Assembly: GCA_002308755.1 (NCBI GenBank)
Contig: DBVR01000004.1
Location: 1-17,809 of the forward strand
Length of the DNA stretch: 17,809 nucleotides
Direction: 5' to 3'
Source of the DNA: Christensenella sp. UBA1259
GTDB lineage: Bacteria > Bacillota > Clostridia > Christensenellales > Borkfalkiaceae
The notes under the pieces are model-generated. The model made no database searches. It was not told the origin of the DNA and saw only the letters and a program-made list of their open reading frames with translations. Shown piece after piece: positions 13,542-17,809 of this stretch (the stretch's first letter is position 1; each line of letters starts with the position of its first letter). A program made the position numbers and the translations under genes.

Positions 13542-14054
13542 ATTAAAAAAGAACATCAAATAAATCAGGATATCCGAGACAGGGAAGTTCGGTTGATAGG
13601 CGAAACGGGCGAACAGCTCGGCATTATGTCGGCAAGAGAGGCTTTGGGGATTGCTGAAGAAGCGGGACTCGATCTCGTCAAGATATCTCCGAACGCCAAC
13701 CCGCCGGTTTGCAAGGTAATGAACTACGGCAAATACCTGTTCGAGATGAGCAAAAAGGCGAAAGAAGCGAAGAAGAACCAGAAGATAACGGAGATCAAAG
13801 AAATATGGCTGTCGATGACGATAGACGTAGGGGATCTCAACGTAAAGGCGAAAGCGGCGCAGAAATTTTTATCGGGCGGGAACAAAGTCAAAGTTTCCAT
13901 ACGTATGCGCGGCAGGCAGATGGCGCACCAGAGTATCGGTATAGACGTCATGCAGCGTTTTTACGAACTGGTAAAAGAATTCGGGACCATAGAAAAGCAA
14001 CCGCTGACGGAAGGCAGGAACATCTGGATGATGCTTGCGCCTTTGAAAGCGTAA
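13542..14054 (+). CDS. infC: Translation initiation factor IF-3, likely starting at ATT
   Basis: IF-3 binds the 30S subunit, checks the start codon and prevents early 50S joining. The N-terminal domain begins with INQDIRDREVRLIGETGEQLGI (QLGI included), continuing to VSP-like KISPNANPPVCKVMNYGK. The C-terminal domain includes KITEIKEIWLSMTI and VKVSIRMRGRQMAHQ. I place the start at the ATT of 13542, nine bases after AGAGG, giving 170 residues, normal for IF-3. The in-frame stretch upstream has no good ATG start with a ribosome binding site, and the nearby ATG at 13525 is out of frame. A rare AUU start is known for infC and lets IF-3 repress its own translation. It heads the operon with rpmI and rplT. 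Confidence 0.93.
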   Translation: MKKEHQINQDIRDREVRLIGETGEQLGIMSAREALGIAEEAGLDLVKISPNANPPVCKVMNYGKYLFEMSKKAKEAKKNQKITEIKEIWLSMTIDVGDLNVKAKAAQKFLSGGNKVKVSIRMRGRQMAHQSIGIDVMQRFYELVKEFGTIEKQPLTEGRNIWMMLAPLKA

Positions 14055-14082
14055 AATAATTTAACAGACGGAGGGTATTATT

Positions 14083-14280
14083 ATGCCGAAAATGAAAACC
14101 AAGAGCGCGGCGAAAAAGAGATTCAGAGTAACCGCAACCGGCAAGATAAAGAGGGCTTGTTCCGGCAAGAACCATATTCTTACCAAGAAAGACAGAAAGA
14201 GAAAGAACAATCTGTGCGACGGCGCGTACGTAGACGCATCGCAGCAAAAGACGATGAAGACGCTTATCTACAATAAATAA
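14083..14280 (+). CDS. rpmI: 50S ribosomal protein L35
   Basis: A 65-residue basic protein with the L35 signature MPKMKTKSAAKKRFRVTATG at the N-terminus and GKNHILTKKDRKRK in the middle. L35 is a small late-assembling protein of the large subunit. A GGAGGG ribosome binding site lies upstream, 28 bp after infC, and rplT follows after 11 bp. This is the standard infC-rpmI-rplT order. Confidence 0.98.
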   Translation: MPKMKTKSAAKKRFRVTATGKIKRACSGKNHILTKKDRKRKNNLCDGAYVDASQQKTMKTLIYNK

Positions 14281-14291
14281 GGAGAAGGACC

Positions 14292-14642
14292 ATGCGTATT
14301 AAAAGAGGCGTAAACGCCGTTAAAAAACGTAGAAAAATATTGAAACTCGCCAAAGGTTACTTCGGCGGCAGAAGCAAGAGATACAGAGTTGCAAGAGAAG
14401 CCGTAATGAAAGCCCAGATGTACGCGTACATCGGCAGAAAGGCTAAAAAGCGCGATTTCAGATCGCTGTGGATAGCGAGAATAAACGCCGCTTGCAGACT
14501 CAACGGACTTTCTTACAGCAAGTTTATGTTCGGTTTGAAGAAAGCCGGCATAGACCTTAACCGCAAGGTTTTATCGGAAATAGCCGTTTCCGACGCGGCG
14601 GGATTCACCGCGCTTTGCGAAAAAGCCAAAGCAAGTTTATAA
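14292..14642 (+). CDS. rplT: 50S ribosomal protein L20
   Basis: A 116-residue protein with typical L20 features: a basic N-terminal extension MRIKRGVNAVKKRRKILKLA, then KGYFGGRSKRYR, and RRxxRSLWIARINAA-like RDFRSLWIARINAACR. L20 is needed early in 50S assembly and in Bacillus is the feedback repressor of this operon, matching the attenuator-like leader upstream of infC. An AAGGAG site precedes the ATG, and a terminator follows within 10 bp of the stop. Confidence 0.98.
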   Translation: MRIKRGVNAVKKRRKILKLAKGYFGGRSKRYRVAREAVMKAQMYAYIGRKAKKRDFRSLWIARINAACRLNGLSYSKFMFGLKKAGIDLNRKVLSEIAVSDAAGFTALCEKAKASL

Positions 14643-14647
14643 AGACA

Positions 14648-14674
14648 AAAGCCTACTTCGGGTAGGCTTTCTTT
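14648..14674 (+). terminator. Terminator of the infC-rpmI-rplT operon
   Basis: A 9-bp stem (14648-14656 with 14662-14670, GCCTAC/GTAGGC core, loop TTCGG) followed by T-rich CTTT. The next gene starts only 9 bp later, so some read-through may feed it. Confidence 0.75.
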
Positions 14675-14682
14675 GAAGTAAA

Positions 14683-15423
14683 GTGATAACTTCCAGACAA
14701 AACCCGATAGTAAAGCGCGTGCGCGCACTCGCCGACAAAAAATTCAGGGATAAGTTTTCCGAATACGTCGCGGAAGGCGTTAAATCCGTAGAAGAAGCGA
14801 TTGCCACGGGACAGAATATTGCCCGTATCGTTACGACCGAAAGGTACTCAGGGCGTTTTGAACGTTTCGGCGGGATAACGGAGATTGTTTCGGACGAAGT
14901 TTTCCGTTATATAAGCGAAGAAGAGAACCCGCAAGGCGTTCTCGCCGTGATAAAAAAGCCGAAGCCCGAAATAAAGCCCGTATCCTGCGACTGTCTTTTT
15001 CTGGACGGGGTAAGAGATCCGTCCAACGTGGGGGCGATAATCCGCACGGCGGCGGCGACGGGGATAACGGAAATTTTCGCGGCAAACTCTGCCGACGCCT
15101 ATTCCGGCAAAGCCGTGAGAGCGAGTATGAGCGGGATATTCCGCGTAAACGTGTATTCGGGTACGAGAGAAGCGCTTTTGCCTTTGGTAAAATGCCCGAT
15201 AATAGTCGCCGATATGGGCGGCGAAAACGTCTTTACGACGAATGTTACGGGGAGTTTTTGTCTTGCACTCGGCAACGAAGCGCAAGGCGTTTCGGAAACT
15301 TTGAAAAACGCGGCGGAAAAAACGGTCGCCGTGCCTATGCGTAAAGATTTCGAGAGTCTGAACGTCGCCGTGGCGGCGGGGGTAACGCTTTACGCCCTTT
15401 TAAATAACCGAAAAGGAGAATAA
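14683..15423 (+). CDS. SpoU/TrmH-family RNA 2'-O-methyltransferase
   Basis: This family transfers a methyl group from SAM to a ribose 2'-OH in rRNA or tRNA. The 246-residue protein has an N-terminal substrate-binding part starting ITSRQNPIVKRVRAL, then the trefoil-knot domain with its three motifs: DGVRDPSNVGAIIRTA (about 109-124), LALGNEAQGVSE (about 194-205) and VPMRKDFESLNVAVAAG (about 216-232). The start is GTG at 14683, supported by the conserved ITSxxNP opening, although the ribosome binding site is weak. The gene is often found near rplT and the phenylalanyl-tRNA synthetase genes. Whether it acts on 23S rRNA or tRNA cannot be decided here. yebC follows 3 bp after the stop. Confidence 0.92.
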   Translation: MITSRQNPIVKRVRALADKKFRDKFSEYVAEGVKSVEEAIATGQNIARIVTTERYSGRFERFGGITEIVSDEVFRYISEEENPQGVLAVIKKPKPEIKPVSCDCLFLDGVRDPSNVGAIIRTAAATGITEIFAANSADAYSGKAVRASMSGIFRVNVYSGTREALLPLVKCPIIVADMGGENVFTTNVTGSFCLALGNEAQGVSETLKNAAEKTVAVPMRKDFESLNVAVAAGVTLYALLNNRKGE

Positions 15424-15426
15424 ATC

Positions 15427-16161
15427 ATGTCAGGACACAGCCATTCGGCGAATATCGCCGTCAAAAAAGCAAAGACCGACGCAATAAAAGGCAAAATATT
15501 CACCAAAGTCGGCAGGGAGATAGCCGTCGCGGCGAAGAACAATCCCGATCCCGACACCAACAGCAAACTTGCCGACGCCATAGCCAAAGCCAAGTCGGTA
15601 AATATGCCCAACGACAATATAAAGCGTTGTATCGCCAAGGCGGCGGGAGAACTTTCGGGCGCGAATTACGAAGAACTTACTTACGAAGGGTACGGTCCCG
15701 CGGGCAGCGCGATAATCATAAAGACGCTTACCGACAATAAAAACCGCACCGTAGATTTCGTAAGGACGGCCATGCGTAAGCACGGCGGTTCGCTGGGCAA
15801 CGCGGGGTGCGTTTCCTTCACCTTTACGACGATGGGTATAATCGTCGTGGAAAGAACGCCCGACCTTACCGAAGACGCGGCAATGGAAATGGCGCTGGAC
15901 GCGGGCGCGGACGACTTTATCGCGGAAGACGACGCTTTCGAGATACACACTTCGGTTTCGGACTTCTCGGCGGTAAGAAAAGCGTTGGAAGAAAAGGGGC
16001 TTAACTTCTTCGAGGCGGAAGTTACCATGATCCCGCAGACCAAGATAACGTTAGAAGGGGAAGATCTTGCCAAGTTCCAAAGGCTTATAGACGCTTTGAA
16101 CGATTTAGACGACGTGCAGGACGTTTACCACAACGTAGACCTTCCCGAAGACGAAGAATAA
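15427..16161 (+). CDS. YebC/PmpR-family protein (TACO1-like translation factor)
   Basis: The 244-residue protein matches the YebC family along its whole length: the N-terminus MSGHSHSANIAVKKAKTDA (commonly MAGHSKWANI in relatives), then KVGREIAVAAK, NMPNDNIKRCIAKAAG, YEGYGPAGSAIII, the TDNKNRTVDFVR block and a C-terminal acidic end. The family was long called transcriptional regulators, but work on YebC and TACO1 points to helping ribosomes through proline-rich stretches; the exact role here is not shown. An AGGAG site within the end of the upstream methyltransferase gene serves it, suggesting coupled expression. A strong terminator follows. Confidence 0.94.
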   Translation: MSGHSHSANIAVKKAKTDAIKGKIFTKVGREIAVAAKNNPDPDTNSKLADAIAKAKSVNMPNDNIKRCIAKAAGELSGANYEELTYEGYGPAGSAIIIKTLTDNKNRTVDFVRTAMRKHGGSLGNAGCVSFTFTTMGIIVVERTPDLTEDAAMEMALDAGADDFIAEDDAFEIHTSVSDFSAVRKALEEKGLNFFEAEVTMIPQTKITLEGEDLAKFQRLIDALNDLDDVQDVYHNVDLPEDEE

Positions 16162-16179
16162 AAAAACGTTAAAACGCAT

Positions 16180-16233
16180 AAAATCATCTTATTTGCCGAT
16201 ACTTTTTATACTCGGCGGTAAGGTGATTTTTTT
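16180..16233 (+). terminator. Strong intrinsic terminator after yebC
   Basis: A long stem of about 19 bp with one bulged T and a few G-U pairs (16180-16199 with 16212-16230), ending in seven Ts. Confidence 0.88.
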
Positions 16234-16289
16234 ACGGAAAATTCACTTATTTTATCGGCGTTTATATATTTCCGACGTACAGGCGAAAC

Positions 16290-16337
16290 TTTCTCCGCCC
16301 GTTGCGGCGGAGAAAAGGACGATTTATTTCGTCCTTT
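16290..16337. repeat. Two hairpins in the yebC-protease gap
   Basis: The first is a perfect 10-bp stem (16290-16299 with 16306-16315, TTTCTCCGCC arm). The second is a perfect 9-bp stem (16314-16322 with 16329-16337, AAAGGACGA arm) followed by AATTTT. They share two bases, so only one can form fully. They may be extra terminators that insulate the protease promoter. Confidence 0.6.
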
Positions 16338-16374
16338 AATTTTAAATATTTAAAGGTTTTTTCAAGCAAAGGGG

Positions 16375-16383
16375 TGGTATAAT
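16375..16383 (+). promoter_or_regulatory. Extended -10 promoter of the serine protease gene
   Basis: TGGTATAAT (TG-N-TATAAT) lies 25 bp before the ATG. The -35 region is poor, which fits an extended -10 promoter. Confidence 0.6.
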
Positions 16384-16408
16384 ATTATCGTACCTTCGGA
16401 GGTGTGTT

Positions 16409-17713
16409 ATGAAAACTTTAAGAAAAACTTTTATCCTTACCGCGATAATTCTCGTTATCGCATTGACTTTTGGCGGCTGTTCCTTTATAAACGCCGACTA
16501 CAAGAAAAACAATCTGGACATAGGCGATTCGATAGCGGCGGCGCAATCGGTGAACTTCAACACGGTAGATGAAAACGACCGTGCGGAAATGTCCATGGCG
16601 GACGCTGTCGCCGCGGTGGAACGCACTTCGGTGGCTATCACCACCGAGTCGGGCGCAGGATCGGGCGTTATCGTGGATATTTCTTTCGACGACGAAGAAG
16701 ATCCGAGTTTCGCCGCGAGCTGGAAACACGATCAGAACGTAGTTTATATAATCACCTGCCAGCACATGGTGAACGGCAAGGGCGAAATACGTGTATATAT
16801 CCCCGACGAAAACTCTTCTTACGAAGACGAAAACTATATATTTAAAGGTTTTATAGGCGATAAGCCCGCAGCGACATACGAAAGTCAGGGTTACGCCGTT
16901 ACTTTGGTCGGGGGAGATTTCAATTCCGATATCGCGCTTCTTAAATTAAATCTCGGTATCGCAGCCGTTTCGGGCGAAAGACTTTCCGCGGAAAAGATAG
17001 TAAAAGCAAAAATACCCGCGGACGGCTACAAGGTAAGGAAGGGCGAAACGGTGTTTTCCATAGGCAATCCCACGGGATCTCTCCCCGGTTCAGTCGCGGG
17101 CGGGGTTGTGAGTTATTTGGAACGCGAGACTGTTGTCAGCGAAGTGGGCGATATGACGCTTATGCAGATATCGGTTTCCACCAACCCGGGAAACTCCGGC
17201 GGCGGACTTTATAACCTTTACGGCGAACTGATAGGAATAACCAACGCCGGCAACACTAATTACACCGATATAAACTTTGCGATACCGTGCTTTTTAACTA
17301 ACGGCAACGGGTTCGTCGAAATAGCGGCGCAACTCGGCGGCACGGCGAAGGAAGATAACTACGGTTACGTGGCGGGCAGAAGACAGAAGTTCGGGTTCAC
17401 CATTACCGAAGAAGAAAACAAAAATAACGGGTACATCGTGTACGTAAGCGCGGTGTCTTCGGGAAGTAACGCGGCGAACGCGGGACTTAAATTTGAAGAC
17501 GTGGTAAAAACGGCGAAAATTGCCGACAAGGACAAAAACGTTTTACAGTCTTTCGACGTGGCAAGGATTTCCGACGTGGATAAGGCGATACAGGCGCTTA
17601 ACGCGGGCGAATATCTCGTTCTTGAAGGTACGAGAAAAGGGAAATTTACTATCGAGTCTTATACAGTGTATATGATGTGTCAGAATTACTGGTTCTGCAA
17701 TACGGGAAGATAA
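16409..17713 (+). CDS. HtrA-like lipoprotein serine protease with PDZ domain
   Basis: A 434-residue trypsin-fold protease predicted to be exported as a lipoprotein. Residues 1-24 form a signal peptide ending FGGC, with Cys24 as the lipid site. A linker to about 60 is followed by the protease domain with the full triad: His119 in ITCQHMV, Asp174 in NSDIALLKL and Ser263 in TNPGNSGGGLYN. A C-terminal PDZ-like domain (about 328-410) includes GYIVYVSAVSSGSNAANAGL and DVDKAIQALNAGE. This is the DegP/HtrA layout, a protease and chaperone for misfolded secreted proteins, though it has one PDZ and a lipid anchor instead of a transmembrane helix. The ATG has GGAGG 6 bases upstream. It is probably monocistronic, with hairpins before its promoter and after its stop. 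Confidence 0.92.
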   Translation: MKTLRKTFILTAIILVIALTFGGCSFINADYKKNNLDIGDSIAAAQSVNFNTVDENDRAEMSMADAVAAVERTSVAITTESGAGSGVIVDISFDDEEDPSFAASWKHDQNVVYIITCQHMVNGKGEIRVYIPDENSSYEDENYIFKGFIGDKPAATYESQGYAVTLVGGDFNSDIALLKLNLGIAAVSGERLSAEKIVKAKIPADGYKVRKGETVFSIGNPTGSLPGSVAGGVVSYLERETVVSEVGDMTLMQISVSTNPGNSGGGLYNLYGELIGITNAGNTNYTDINFAIPCFLTNGNGFVEIAAQLGGTAKEDNYGYVAGRRQKFGFTITEEENKNNGYIVYVSAVSSGSNAANAGLKFEDVVKTAKIADKDKNVLQSFDVARISDVDKAIQALNAGEYLVLEGTRKGKFTIESYTVYMMCQNYWFCNTGR

Positions 17714-17723
17714 TATGATAATT

Positions 17724-17806
17724 TTCGCCCCGCGCCGTATTCGGCGCGGGGCGAAGGTTTAAAAAAGTTTCGCCCGAAACGTTCGTTTCGGGCGAAACCA
17801 TTTTTT
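17724..17806 (+). terminator. Tandem terminator hairpins after the protease gene
   Basis: The first stem is a perfect 14 bp (17724-17737 with 17742-17755). The second is 13-14 bp (17767-17780 with 17785-17798) and ends CATTTTTT. Only the second has the T-run for plus-strand termination. In the minus direction the first is preceded by AAAAAA near 17761 and could act for a gene beyond the window edge. The arms share TTCGCCC/GGGCGAA, so cross-pairing is possible. Confidence 0.85.
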
Positions 17807-17809
17807 ATA

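Noticed and set aside
13525..13563. ATG start for infC or a 12-residue leader peptide in front of it
   Set aside because: The ATG is out of frame with IF-3, overlaps the ribosome binding site of the ATT start, and has no convincing ribosome binding site of its own.

Overview
The window looks like a chromosomal segment of an uncultured, probably gut-dwelling Bacillota (Clostridia-type) bacterium. The reasons are: sigma-A-like promoters (TTGACA/TATAAT) and strong AGGAGG-type ribosome binding sites throughout; a purE-C-F-M-N gene order; a 4Fe-4S-type PurF C-terminus; luxS; an infC-rpmI-rplT operon with an attenuator-like leader; and lipoprotein signal peptides. Resident genes are rich in CpG-containing codons and use ATA heavily for isoleucine. 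This is inferred from gene content only; I did no phylogeny.

Positions 1-4300 (minus strand) hold the de novo purine operon, transcribed purE-purC-purF-purM-purN, with purN cut by the window edge. A promoter sits just upstream of purE and a hairpin plus seven Us lies between purE and purC. PurF lacks the N-terminal catalytic cysteine of the glutaminase domain. luxS (4331-4855) has its own promoter just upstream. Positions 5090-8834 (minus) hold a lipoprotein tyrosine-phosphatase-like gene, a Gfo/Idh-type oxidoreductase and an EamA/DMT transporter. An AraC-family regulator (8999-9850, plus) is divergent from the transporter, and these last three genes look like a small catabolic or uptake locus.

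Positions 9860-12824 hold a lysR/MATE-efflux cassette. Two perfect 68-bp direct repeats bracket it, and its codon choice differs from the neighbours (Ile ATT/ATC rather than ATA). Its divergent promoter region carries two identical palindromes that look like the LysR operators. A run of hairpins, a fragment resembling a tRNA 3' end, and a real tRNA-Asn (13024-13099, minus) follow on the right. This is the most accessory-looking part of the window.

Positions 13332-16161 (plus) are translation genes: a promoter and an attenuator-like leader, infC (apparently starting at ATT), rpmI and rplT, then a terminator, a SpoU-family RNA methyltransferase and a YebC-family translation factor. Positions 16409-17713 encode an HtrA-like secreted serine protease with a PDZ domain, ending at two strong hairpins.

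Most of the window is ordinary core metabolism and translation. The parts worth a second look are the cysteine-less PurF, the repeat-bounded lysR/MATE cassette with its tRNA-linked scar, the infC leader switch, and the unusual leader region of the MATE gene. I see no CRISPR array, phage genes, transposase or defence system.
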